From an uncultured Oceanospirillaceae bacterium (GTDB lineage: Bacteria; Pseudomonadota; Gammaproteobacteria; Pseudomonadales; Balneatricaceae): a stretch of DNA of 7,406 nucleotides. The DNA is taken from contig CAMIIY010000091.1 in NCBI GenBank assembly GCA_946221045.1, forward strand, positions 1 to 7,406, written 5' to 3'. Shown piece after piece: positions 1 through 7,406 of the stretch. The translations under genes were made by a program, and so were the position numbers. Numbering within the stretch: position 1 is the stretch's first letter; every line of letters begins with the position of its first letter. The notes beneath the pieces are model-generated. The model saw only the letters and a list, made by a program, of their open reading frames with translations. It did no database searches and was not told where the DNA came from.

Positions 1-399
1 GCTGTTTTCATTGGAAGAGCCCATGGCGAACTCATCCATATTGGTTTTGCCCAGCGTTACTGCACCCGCCTGATTGAAGCGTTCAACCACAGTGGCATTG
101 TAAGGTGAAATAAAGTTATCCAGCATTTTGGAAGCACAGCTGGTGCGTACGCCTTCGGTACAGAAGATGTCTTTGTGCGCTATCGGCAGACCGGTGAAGA
201 TGCCTGCGTTACCGGTGGCGATGGCCTGATCCGCAGCTTTTGCCTGGGCAATCGCCTGCTCTTCACACACCGAAATGAAACTGTTGTAGCGGCTGTCCTG
301 TTGTTGGATGCGCTGCAGATAGGCCTGGGTCAGCTCCACACTGCTGTATTCACCCTGTTGCAGGCCTTTGGCCAGCTCTGCCAGTGTTTTTTCAAACAT
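1..399 (-). CDS. gatA: Aspartyl/glutamyl-tRNA(Asn/Gln) amidotransferase subunit A, N-terminal part (runs off window)
   Basis: GatA is the amidase subunit of GatCAB. It hydrolyses glutamine and supplies ammonia to GatB, which converts Asp-tRNA(Asn) or Glu-tRNA(Gln) to the amidated form in the cytoplasm. Only the first 133 codons are present, read leftward from ATG at 399-397; the frame is open to the window edge. The start is supported by an AAGGAA Shine-Dalgarno at 410-405. The fragment begins [15 protein letters not shown] and carries the amidase-family segment [10 protein letters not shown] at about residues 70-79, whose lysine (K76) is the expected catalytic lysine. It also has [17 protein letters not shown] at the truncated end. 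The two catalytic serines of the family lie beyond the window. It sits 29 bp downstream of gatC, presumably in one operon, with gatB expected next. In gammaproteobacteria that have GlnRS the likely use is Asn-tRNA formation (inference). Confidence 0.97.
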   Translation of the reverse strand, partial: MFEKTLAELAKGLQQGEYSSVELTQAYLQRIQQQDSRYNSFISVCEEQAIAQAKAADQAIATGNAGIFTGLPIAHKDIFCTEGVRTSCASKMLDNFISPYNATVVERFNQAGAVTLGKTNMDEFAMGSSNENS

Positions 400-428
400 G
401 TTGATTCCTTAAATCCTGAACCGAAGGC

Positions 429-716
429 TTATTCAATCACGCGGGGAACGAGGAACAGGCCCTCTTCAACCGCAGGTGCGTGTTGCTGAAGTGTTTCCCG
501 CTGATCGGGTTCGGTTACATCATCTGCGCGCAGGCGCTGTACCGCATCAAGGGGGTGTGCCATCGGCTCCACGCCATTGGTATCAACGGCCTGCAGCTGA
601 TCAACCAGCTGCAATATATTGGTCAGATTCTCGGTGTACTGAGGAATATCCTGCTCGGCAATTTGCAGGCGTGCCAGATGGGCAATCTTTTCCACATCAG
701 AGCGGTCAAGTGACAT
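429..716 (-). CDS. gatC: Aspartyl/glutamyl-tRNA(Asn/Gln) amidotransferase subunit C
   Basis: GatC is the small non-catalytic subunit that wraps around and stabilises the GatA-GatB complex. The product is 95 aa, the usual family length, and is complete. Family hallmarks visible are the N-terminal helix segment [13 protein letters not shown] (residues 7-19), the central [13 protein letters not shown] (about 45-57), LRADDVTE, and the C-terminal LFLVPRVIE that ends the protein. The start is ATG at 716-714, with a purine-rich GAGAGA stretch just upstream (minus strand) as a modest ribosome binding site. It is the first gene of the leftward operon, followed after 29 bp by gatA, and is divergent from mreB. 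Nothing unusual is seen in it. Confidence 0.96.
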   Translation of the reverse strand: MSLDRSDVEKIAHLARLQIAEQDIPQYTENLTNILQLVDQLQAVDTNGVEPMAHPLDAVQRLRADDVTEPDQRETLQQHAPAVEEGLFLVPRVIE

Positions 717-778
717 AGTTTTCTCTCACAGCCGGGGTGGTGTCGGGCGTTGAAAAACGCGTGTTGGACAAGGGGCGT

Positions 779-807
779 ACAATACCACAATGGCTGAGGA
801 GGCAGAA
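779..807 (-). promoter_or_regulatory. Candidate gatCA promoter (weak, extended -10)
   Basis: Reading the minus strand, TATTGT (784-779) is a 4/6 match to the -10 consensus and is directly preceded by TGG, an extended -10. A poor -35 (TTCTGC, 807-802) lies 17 bp upstream. Transcription would start near 772, leaving a leader of roughly 55 nt before gatC. No better sigma-70 pair was found between 717 and 937 on this strand. The call is by eye and tentative. Confidence 0.22.
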
Positions 808-851
808 GGCTGAAAAAGCGGTCAATACCCTGTTTAGCAACGGATAGATGC

Positions 852-880
852 TTGCCGAATCTGCCTGCCGTTGATAGAGT
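852..880 (+). promoter_or_regulatory. Candidate mreB promoter (extended -10)
   Basis: TTGCCG (852-857, 4/6 to the -35 consensus) and TAGAGT (875-880, 4/6 to the -10 consensus) are separated by exactly 17 bp. The -10 is preceded by TGA, giving an extended -10. Transcription would start near 887, about 50 nt before the mreB ATG. This is the best-spaced sigma-70-like pair I see on the plus strand of the divergent region. mreB in other gammaproteobacteria often has several promoters, so it may not be the only one. Confidence 0.4.
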
Positions 881-925
881 TACGGGATTTCAGGATCCAG
901 CGGCAACCCGGCTGCAGAATTCTAG

Positions 926-1994
<1,069 letters not shown>

Positions 1995-2013
1995 CGCTGG
2001 TACGTTTTGTCCA

Positions 2014-2046
2014 ATCACCTGCTCCGTGTCCGGCGGGGGAGGTGAT
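2014..2046 (+). promoter_or_regulatory. Hairpin able to mask the mreC Shine-Dalgarno
   Basis: ATCACCT (2014-2020) is the exact reverse complement of AGGTGAT (2040-2046). After a G-G mismatch (2021/2039), four more pairs form between 2022-2025 and 2035-2038 (C-G, U-G, C-G, C-G), closing a 9-nt loop. The 3' arm contains the whole mreC Shine-Dalgarno GGAGGTGA (2038-2045). In the folded state the ribosome binding site would be inaccessible. The left arm in effect copies part of the 16S rRNA anti-Shine-Dalgarno tail. Folding energy was not computed. Confidence 0.5.
2038..2045 (+). promoter_or_regulatory. Near-consensus Shine-Dalgarno of mreC that fixes an ATT start
   Basis: GGAGGTGA matches the 16S rRNA 3' tail over eight bases and is much stronger than the sites of the neighbouring genes. 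GGAGG ends at 2042, and six bases later comes ATT (2049-2051), the optimal distance. The TGA at 2043-2045 inside this site is an in-frame stop for mreC, so the start cannot lie upstream. The site decides the start codon choice for mreC. Confidence 0.8.
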
Positions 2047-2048
2047 CT

Positions 2049-2909
2049 ATTAAATCGCTGTTTCGTGGCAGTTCTCAGAGCCGACGCTTCTTAATCCTCT
2101 TTTTGCTGGCTCTGATTTTAATCTCTGTCAATCTGCTCTCATCCCGGGTGCAGGAAGGCCGCGCTTTTATCTCTCTGTTACTCACTCCACTGCAATGGTT
2201 TGTTGATGTGCCAAGCCGCGTCGCGGGTGAGGTGTCTGATCTGGTGGTCGACCGGCGTTTGCTGATTAAAGAAAACGCGATGCTCAAGACGGAAAATCTT
2301 GAGTTGGCACATCAGGTACAGCAGATTGACAGCCTGGTTCAGGAGAACAGTCAACTCAGACAACTGCTGCAAGGGCGTAAGCGTGTGTTGCACGATGTTG
2401 AGCTGGTAGAGCTGATCGGCGTGAATCCGGACCCGTTCCAGCATCAGGTAATCATCAGTCGTGGCAGTGAAAACGCTGTATTTATCGGCCAGCCGGTGCT
2501 GGATGCTGGCGGTGTGATGGGGCAGGTCACAGAGATGTCGCACTATACCAGCCGGGTGCTTCTGATAACGGATGCCCGTCATGCACTGCCGGTGGAGATC
2601 AATCGTAACGGTTTTCGCTCGATAGCACTTGGTAAAGGGCAGGTTGATGAGCTTGAACTGGAGCATGTGCCGGATACTGCAGATATTCAGGTAGATGACC
2701 TGGTAGTCACTTCGGGTCTTGGCGGACGTTTTCCGCGGGGGTATCCGGTGGCGAAAGTCAGTGAAGTTTTGCGTGACCCGGGCCAGCCTTTTGCCCGCGT
2801 CAGAATCAAACCCACAGCGCATCTGGATAAAAGCCGTCACCTGTTGCTGGTGAAAATGCCGCAGCAGATATTACAGCGTAATGTTGAAGCCACTGAGGCG
2901 CAGCCGTGA
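2049..2909 (+). CDS. mreC: Rod shape-determining protein MreC, probable ATT start
   Basis: MreC is a bitopic inner-membrane protein of the elongasome. Its periplasmic beta domains activate PBP2-RodA. With ATT at 2049 as start the product is 286 aa: a short basic cytoplasmic tail (MKSLFRGSSQSRRF), one membrane segment (about 14-30), a coiled coil (about 68-108), then the beta-barrel domain with NPDPFQHQVIISRG, GQPVLDAGGVMGQV, YTSRVLLITDARHALPVEI and TSGLGGRFPRGYPVA (221-235). The tail matches the family pattern K-x-L/I-F-x-R-G. The first conventional start in frame is TTG at 2103; it would delete the tail and half the membrane segment and has no ribosome site. The C-terminus lacks the long Pro-rich extension of E. 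coli MreC (367 aa), as in Pseudomonas-type homologues. It overlaps mreD by 4 bp if mreD starts at its GTG. The gene identity is certain; the ATT start is probable. Confidence 0.95.
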   Translation: MKSLFRGSSQSRRFLILFLLALILISVNLLSSRVQEGRAFISLLLTPLQWFVDVPSRVAGEVSDLVVDRRLLIKENAMLKTENLELAHQVQQIDSLVQENSQLRQLLQGRKRVLHDVELVELIGVNPDPFQHQVIISRGSENAVFIGQPVLDAGGVMGQVTEMSHYTSRVLLITDARHALPVEINRNGFRSIALGKGQVDELELEHVPDTADIQVDDLVVTSGLGGRFPRGYPVAKVSEVLRDPGQPFARVRIKPTAHLDKSRHLLLVKMPQQILQRNVEATEAQP

Positions 2910-3406
2910 TGAATCCGGCAGCCACGTCGCCCGGCAGTGGTGGTTTTATCATTCTGGCGACTTTTCTGGTGGGTCTGATGCTCAGCCAGATCCCTTTGCC
3001 CTATTTTGTTGAGTGGGGGCGGCCAGAATGGGTGGCGCTGATTCTGATCTACTGGGTTATGGCCCTGCCCCATCGTATTGGTATGGGTTCGGCATTTTTT
3101 CTCGGCCTGTTACTGGATGTAATCAAGGGCAGTGTGCTGGGTCTGAACGCGCTTTCATTGACCATTATTGCCTTCGTAACGCTGGTATTACATCAGCGTC
3201 TGAGGATGTATCCTCGGGTGCAACAGTCCATGATGGTCATGGTGCTGATTGGCATTAATCAATTACTTTTCCACTGGATGCAGGCATTTACCGGCTATAC
3301 CGGCGATAGTCTGCTGTTTCTCCTGCCCTGTTTGGCCAGTGGCATTATCTGGCCCTGGTTATTTGTCGTGTTGCGGGGCATCAGACGCTTTTTCAGGATC
3401 CGTTAG
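2906..3406 (+). CDS. mreD: Rod shape-determining protein MreD
   Basis: MreD is a polytopic inner-membrane protein that acts with MreC in the elongasome. The product is 166 aa (E. coli about 162) and is strongly hydrophobic, with five to six likely membrane segments (roughly 14-32, 41-55, 61-75, 77-97, 106-127 and 137-157). The family signature RPEWVALILIYW (39-50) followed by ALPHRIG and GLLLDVIKGSVLGLNAL (67-82) is clear, as is the conserved WPW near the C-terminus (149-151). Two starts are possible: GTG at 2906 (GTGA overlap with the mreC stop; GAGG seven bases upstream) or the adjacent ATG at 2909 (one base overlap), which differ by one residue. Translation is probably coupled to mreC, so the mreC start control would extend to this gene. 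Confidence 0.96.
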   Translation: MMNPAATSPGSGGFIILATFLVGLMLSQIPLPYFVEWGRPEWVALILIYWVMALPHRIGMGSAFFLGLLLDVIKGSVLGLNALSLTIIAFVTLVLHQRLRMYPRVQQSMMVMVLIGINQLLFHWMQAFTGYTGDSLLFLLPCLASGIIWPWLFVVLRGIRRFFRIR

Positions 3407-4005
3407 TGAGTCGGGCGCCGGAGGTTGCACTGGTGCTGGCATCTGCCTCACCCCGTCGTAAAGCGCTGTTGCAACAAATTGGCGTGAATTTTTCGGTTGC
3501 ACCTGTTGATCTGGATGAGACTCCGTTGCCGGCTGAAACAGCCGTTGCTTATGTTGAGCGGCTGGCGCTGGCGAAAGCCCGCGCCTGTTATGCCTCGCTG
3601 GCTGAGAAAAAGCCGGTGCTGGGGTCAGATACCACCGTGCATCTGCAGGGCCGGATACTGGGTAAACCGGACACAGAAGCCGACGCCGTTGATATGTTAA
3701 TGCAACTCTCCGGGCAGTGGCATGAAGTTTTGACCGCAATTGCGCTGGTGGACGGCGAACAAAGCCAGACCTGTGTGGTCACAACAGAAGTTCAGTTTGT
3801 AACGCTTACCCCTGAGCAATGCCGGGCTTACTGGCAAACGGGGGAACCAAAGGATAAAGCCGGCAGTTATGGGATTCAGGGTCTGGGTGCAGTATTTGTC
3901 AGACAGATCAGAGGTAGTTATTCTGCAGTAGTGGGGTTACCACTGGCAGAAACAGCAGCTTTGCTTGATAACGCAGGCATTCAGATCTGGCAGCAGTCAG
4001 TATAG
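3406..4005 (+). CDS. maf: Maf-family nucleotide pyrophosphatase, dTTP/UTP (YhdE) type
   Basis: Cytoplasmic Maf enzymes hydrolyse nucleoside triphosphates to the monophosphate and pyrophosphate. They favour dTTP, UTP and some modified pyrimidine nucleotides and are regarded as house-cleaning enzymes. The product is 199 aa, the normal size. Motifs seen are LASASPRR (11-18), the DLDETPLP region (35-42), ALAKARA (54-60), VLGSDTTV (71-78) with the catalytic Asp at 75, GKPDTEADA (86-94), LSGQWHEVLTAIAL and YGIQGLGAVFVRQIRGSYSAVVGLPL (155-180). Thr after the catalytic Asp fits the YhdE subtype; YceF-type m7GTP enzymes have Gln there. The start is GTG at 3406, overlapping the mreD TAG by one base, with AGGA at 3395-3398. 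The position after mreD matches other gammaproteobacteria. Confidence 0.95.
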   Translation: MSRAPEVALVLASASPRRKALLQQIGVNFSVAPVDLDETPLPAETAVAYVERLALAKARACYASLAEKKPVLGSDTTVHLQGRILGKPDTEADAVDMLMQLSGQWHEVLTAIALVDGEQSQTCVVTTEVQFVTLTPEQCRAYWQTGEPKDKAGSYGIQGLGAVFVRQIRGSYSAVVGLPLAETAALLDNAGIQIWQQSV

Positions 4006-4013
4006 GAAAGACG

Positions 4014-5486
4014 ATGGGAGAGGAGATTCTGATCAACTTTACCCCGATGGAAACTCGGGTGGCGTTGATCGAGAACGGCATGCCACAGGAAGTCTATGTC
4101 GAGAGGGTGAATCGACGGGGCATTGTTGGCAACATCTATCAGGGCAAGGTGGTGCGTGTATTGCCCGGCATGCAGGCTGCTTTTGTCGATATTGGCCTGG
4201 AACGTGCCGCGTTTATTCATGTCGAGGATGTGTTGCCTCCCGGTGCAACCCACGAAGATAAAAGCAATGCCTCGATTGCGCAGGTTCTCAGAGAAGGGCA
4301 GTCGTTGCTGGTTCAGGTAACCAAAGACCCTATTGGCACCAAGGGCGCACGACTGACCACGCACCTTTCGTTACCTTCACGTTATCTGGTCTGTATGCCG
4401 GGTACCCAGCATATTGGCATCTCTCAACGGATTGAAGACTCATCAGAGCGAGAGCGTTTACGTACTCTGATGCAGCAGATTATTGAATCCGGTAATGGTG
4501 AAATCCCTGAAATGGGATATATCCTGCGTACCGTGACCGAAGGTGTCAGCGAAAATGAGCTGCTGTCAGATATCCAGTTTTTACACCGTCTGTGGCGCTC
4601 TATTCAGAAAAAAATCAGCAATGCCTCAGCCCCCAGCATGATTTATGAGGATCTGCCTCTGCATATGCGTGCCCTCAGAGATATGGCGCATGGCGGGCTT
4701 GAGCGGATTCGCATTGACTCCAGAGAAACCTTTGTCAAAGCGGAAGAGTTTGCCAATGCGCTGGTGCCTGAAATTACCGAGGTACTGGAATATTACCCGG
4801 GTGAGCGCCCGATCTTTGATCTGTTCAATGTTGAGGAAGAAATCCAGAAAGCGCTGGGGCGCAAAATTGATCTTAAGTCCGGGGGTTATCTGATTTTTGA
4901 CCAGACTGAAGCAATGACCACTGTGGATGTGAATACCGGGGCATTTGTTGGTCATAGAAATCTGGAAGAAACCATCTTCAAAACCAACCTCGAAGCGGCT
5001 ACGGCGATTGGCCGGCAGCTCAGGCTGCGTAATCTGGGTGGCATCATCATTATTGATTTTATTGATATGGAAGATGAAGACCATCAGCGCCAGGTTCTGC
5101 GCACCCTGGAGCGCATGCTTGAAAAAGATCATGCCAAATGTAAGGTCACTGGTGTTTCTGATTTGGGTCTGGTAGAGATGACCCGTAAACGCACCCGGGA
5201 GAGCCTGGAGCAGGTACTTTGTGATATCTGTGAAGCGTGTCAGGGACGCGGTTCAATCAAAACGCCGGAGACGGTCTGTTACGAAATTTTCCGGGAAATT
5301 CTGCGTCAGCACCGGGCGTATGATACGGAAACCTATCTTGTTCTGGCTGCCCAGAATGTTGTGGACTATCTACTGGATGATGCATCCAGTCACGTGGCTG
5401 AGCTGGAAAGCTTTATTGGCAAAACCATACGCTTTCAGGCCGAACCGATGTACAGCATCGAAAGCTTTGATGTTGTATTAAGGTGA
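4014..5486 (+). CDS. rng: Ribonuclease G
   Basis: RNase G (formerly CafA) is a 5'-end-sensitive endoribonuclease. It matures the 5' end of 16S rRNA and decays selected mRNAs such as adhE in E. coli. The product is 490 aa against 489 in E. coli and lacks the long C-terminal scaffold that distinguishes RNase E. The N-terminus ILINFTPMETRVALIE is followed by an S1-like RNA-binding domain (about 38-120, RGIVGNIYQGKVVRVLPGMQ). The catalytic DNase I-like domain holds the expected metal-binding aspartates in TTVDVNTG (D305) and IIIIDFIDM (D348). TRKRTRESLEQVLCDICEAC (390-409) includes the cysteine zinc-link and is followed by GRG. The ATG at 4014 follows AGGAAAG at 4004-4010, which overlaps the maf stop; the gap to maf is 8 bp. 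Confidence 0.98.
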   Translation: MGEEILINFTPMETRVALIENGMPQEVYVERVNRRGIVGNIYQGKVVRVLPGMQAAFVDIGLERAAFIHVEDVLPPGATHEDKSNASIAQVLREGQSLLVQVTKDPIGTKGARLTTHLSLPSRYLVCMPGTQHIGISQRIEDSSERERLRTLMQQIIESGNGEIPEMGYILRTVTEGVSENELLSDIQFLHRLWRSIQKKISNASAPSMIYEDLPLHMRALRDMAHGGLERIRIDSRETFVKAEEFANALVPEITEVLEYYPGERPIFDLFNVEEEIQKALGRKIDLKSGGYLIFDQTEAMTTVDVNTGAFVGHRNLEETIFKTNLEAATAIGRQLRLRNLGGIIIIDFIDMEDEDHQRQVLRTLERMLEKDHAKCKVTGVSDLGLVEMTRKRTRESLEQVLCDICEACQGRGSIKTPETVCYEIFREILRQHRAYDTETYLVLAAQNVVDYLLDDASSHVAELESFIGKTIRFQAEPMYSIESFDVVLR

Positions 5487-5493
5487 ACGTCCC

Positions 5494-7406
5494 ATGCAGG
5501 GAACGGTAAACCGGATTCTATGGGGGAGTTACTGGCTGCTGGTGTCAGTGCTGGCCGTTTGTGCTGCAGCCTTTTTGACGTTGCGCCTGCTGTGGCCTCA
5601 ACTGCATGACCATCAGGCGGCACTGGTTGAGCTGCTTAGTGAGCGCCTGAATTCGACGGTCATGCTGGAGTCCATGGAGGCTCAGTGGCAGGACGGTTTC
5701 CCCACGCTGCATTTGCAGGCGCTTAAACTAGAGGGTATTGCCGGCAGACCTGAGCTGGCGTTATCACTTGATCAGGCCTATCTGGCACTGGATCTTAGCG
5801 CAAGCTTGCGCCAGCTGAGGCCGGTATTCAATCGACTGGAGCTGGATGGCCTGCACCTCAAGCTGGCTCAGTCTGACCCTGTGCAGGCAGCGCCAGCGCC
5901 GCACAAATCTAAAGATCTGCCTGCGCAGATACTGACGCTGCTACTTTCCCAGCAGGCAATCAGTGTACGCAATACCCGTTTGCAATATGAAACCCAGACC
6001 GGTGAACTGCTTGAGTTATCGCCGTTACAGTTAAGCCTGCAACATGATGGCCGGTTGCACCAGTTGCAGCTTGAGGCTCAGCTTGCGTCTGATCAGAATC
6101 CTACCCGACTGCAATTCAGGGCTGAGGTCGAGGGCAATCCGGCTAAGTCACCTATTCGCGTACATCTGATGCTGGATGATCTGAGTCAGGCGGTGCTTAA
6201 TCCATGGCTGAATCTGGCGGATGTTCAGCTCGATAGTCTGAAGGCATCGCTGGAACTCTGGGGACAGATCAGCGCGGGTCGGCTTGATTATATGATCGGC
6301 AGTACTCAACTGAGTGAGTTATATCATCCCAGGTTTCAGCTCAATCAATTGCAGTTAAAAACAGCAGTTTTGCGTCGCAATAATGGCTATCAGTTACAGA
6401 TTCTTGATGCCTCTGTCGGTGACAGTCATCACCTTGAATTGCCCTTTATCGGCCTGAACCTGGTTGCCAGGGGTCAGCAGATCCTGCCGGAGCAATTGTT
6501 GCTGGACCGTATGCCGTTGGATGAATTGCAGGCGTGGTTGGGTGAGCGCCGGTTTCTGCCGGAGCAATTGGGCGAGATGCTTGCCACCATGGCCCCGGCC
6601 GGAGAGATCAGTAATCTGAGGATTAAATGGTCGCAGCCGGAGGACTGGCAGTCATTTGAACTAGAGGCCGATCTCAAGGCCGTGAGCATCGCGGCCTGGC
6701 ATGATGTGCCGGCTCTGAAAGGGATCGATGGCTTGTTGCGGGTCAATCGGTCCGGCGGTGAAATTCATCTGGATAGTCAGGATTTTGAGCTGTTTTTCCC
6801 AACCCTCTACCGAGCACCCTGGCATTATGAAAAAGCGAATGGCGTTATTCGCTGGCGTTTGCGTGAAGCTGATGTGGTGGTGGGATCGCAGCTGTTACAT
6901 CTGTCAGACCAGCATGTTTCAGCCTCAGGCCGGTTCAGTATCAGTTTGCCCTATAGCCGTGATGAGCAGCCCAGTCTGACCCTGATGATCGGTATGCAGA
7001 ACAGTGATGGCGCCCAGGCTCAGCACTATATCCCACCCGCTGCGGTGGGCGAAAACCTGTATGCCTGGCTGGTTAAAGCGTTGCAGGGGGGGCAGGTGAA
7101 GCGTGCCGGGTTAGTCTTGAACGGAGATACCCGGAAGCGACTTGATGACTTCCAACCCCCCAGTCTGCTCATGTTTTACGATACAAAAGCGGTGGAATTT
7201 GCGTATCAACCGGATTGGCCTGCGGTAAAAAACACGGATGCGTTTGTGTTTTATCGCAATGGCGATCTGTTGGTTGAAGCAAACGGGGGGACTCTCTATG
7301 ACACCCGGATTGGCTATGTAAACGCGTACATGCCGCAGCATAACCCGGAACTTTATATCAAGGGTAATCTGAGCGGTGACCTGTCAGATCTAAGTCGTCT
7401 GCTGGC
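5494..7406 (+). CDS. yhdP: YhdP family AsmA-like envelope protein, N-terminal half (runs off window)
   Basis: YhdP is a very large inner-membrane-anchored periplasmic protein of the AsmA-like/TIGR02099 family. In E. coli it works with TamB and YdbH in moving phospholipids to the outer membrane. The frame is open from ATG 5494 through the right edge (637 codons, checked codon by codon), about half of the roughly 1270-residue family length. One N-terminal membrane anchor is seen (about 13-34, YWLLVSVLAVCAAAFLTLRLLW region). The rest is the beta-strand-rich, low-complexity hydrophobic/polar pattern typical of AsmA-like proteins. The segment HYIPPAAVGENLYAWL (511-526), continuing to GGQVKRAGLVLNGD, fits the conserved YxP...WL...GG...G pattern of the YhdP central (DUF3971) region. 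AAGG at 5480-5483 lies ten bases before the ATG and overlaps the rng end. The order rng-yhdP is conserved; tldD often follows. Confidence 0.92.
   Translation, partial: MQGTVNRILWGSYWLLVSVLAVCAAAFLTLRLLWPQLHDHQAALVELLSERLNSTVMLESMEAQWQDGFPTLHLQALKLEGIAGRPELALSLDQAYLALDLSASLRQLRPVFNRLELDGLHLKLAQSDPVQAAPAPHKSKDLPAQILTLLLSQQAISVRNTRLQYETQTGELLELSPLQLSLQHDGRLHQLQLEAQLASDQNPTRLQFRAEVEGNPAKSPIRVHLMLDDLSQAVLNPWLNLADVQLDSLKASLELWGQISAGRLDYMIGSTQLSELYHPRFQLNQLQLKTAVLRRNNGYQLQILDASVGDSHHLELPFIGLNLVARGQQILPEQLLLDRMPLDELQAWLGERRFLPEQLGEMLATMAPAGEISNLRIKWSQPEDWQSFELEADLKAVSIAAWHDVPALKGIDGLLRVNRSGGEIHLDSQDFELFFPTLYRAPWHYEKANGVIRWRLREADVVVGSQLLHLSDQHVSASGRFSISLPYSRDEQPSLTLMIGMQNSDGAQAQHYIPPAAVGENLYAWLVKALQGGQVKRAGLVLNGDTRKRLDDFQPPSLLMFYDTKAVEFAYQPDWPAVKNTDAFVFYRNGDLLVEANGGTLYDTRIGYVNAYMPQHNPELYIKGNLSGDLSDLSRLL

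Noticed and set aside
175..489. Plus-strand open frame across gatA and gatC
   Set aside because: Opposite to two well-supported genes and crosses their junction; a shadow frame.
747..760. GCGTT-GAAA-AACGC mini-hairpin with a GNRA-type loop in the gatC leader zone
   Set aside because: Only 5 bp, no T tract, and the GNRA loop exists only on the plus-strand RNA, where transcription at this point is not supported.
790..813. Tiny frame ATG GCT GAG GAG GCA GAA GGC TGA in the divergent region (possible upstream peptide)
   Set aside because: No Shine-Dalgarno, far from mreB, and the only promoter that would start on it lacks a -35; likely chance.
2178..2840. Long minus-strand open frame (220 codons) opposite mreC
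   Set aside because: It lies wholly inside mreC on the other strand, has no recognisable family and a composition expected from antisense to a real gene; treated as a shadow.
2103..2909. mreC starting at TTG 2103
   Set aside because: No ribosome site upstream, and it removes the basic N-terminal tail and part of the only membrane helix; the ATT at 2049 with its strong Shine-Dalgarno fits far better.
4626..5132. Minus-strand open frame of 168 codons inside rng
   Set aside because: Antisense to the RNase G catalytic domain, which is clearly coding; no known motif or convincing ribosome site.
6484..6570. 15-bp direct repeat CTGCCGGAGCAATTG at 6484-6498 and 6556-6570, in frame in yhdP
   Set aside because: It encodes LPEQL twice, 24 residues apart, in a repetitive Leu/Gln-rich region; the flanks do not continue the repeat, so no duplication or element is shown.
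7085..7092. G7 tract in yhdP (and a G6 near 7285) as possible phase-variation tracts
   Set aside because: Tracts are short, the frame is intact through both, and the G run is explained by Gly-Gly codons; nothing else suggests phase variation.

Overview
The window comes from a gammaproteobacterium of moderate GC content (estimated by eye at a little over 50%). The proteins closely resemble the Escherichia coli MreB, MreC, MreD, Maf (YhdE), RNase G and YhdP families. The divergent pairing of gatC-gatA with mreB is the arrangement I recall from Pseudomonas and related marine lineages rather than from enteric bacteria. A Pseudomonadales/Oceanospirillales-type organism is therefore my best inference; I cannot name a genus. 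It looks like conserved chromosomal core. I see no mobile element, tRNA, rRNA, CRISPR array or clear rho-independent terminator.

Layout: on the minus strand, gatC (429-716) is followed by the 5' third of gatA (399 down to the window edge). These encode subunits of the tRNA-dependent amidotransferase GatCAB. A 221-bp divergent intergenic region (717-937) separates them from a plus-strand gene train: mreB (938-1975), mreC (2049-2909), mreD (2906-3406), maf (3406-4005), rng (4014-5486) and the first half of yhdP (5494 to the right edge). From mreC to yhdP the genes overlap or lie within 8 bp of each other, so they very probably share a transcript. There is no gene-free stretch longer than 300 bp.

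Functionally, mreBCD encode the rod-shape machinery that positions lateral-wall peptidoglycan synthesis. maf encodes a nucleotide pyrophosphatase of the dTTP/UTP type. rng encodes RNase G, which matures 16S rRNA 5' ends and degrades some mRNAs. yhdP encodes an AsmA-like envelope protein linked to phospholipid transport to the outer membrane. The group thus joins cell shape, envelope lipid supply and RNA processing.

The most interesting place is the 73-nt mreB-mreC spacer. The mreC reading frame has no ATG, GTG or TTG at a position that fits the family. An in-frame stop lies inside a near-perfect Shine-Dalgarno sequence, and the only codon at correct spacing is ATT, which gives a standard MreC N-terminus. 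The same Shine-Dalgarno can be masked by a 7+4 bp hairpin, and a separate perfect 9-bp hairpin straddles the mreB stop codon. Together these suggest that mreC translation is deliberately held down relative to mreB. This is a hypothesis read from sequence alone.
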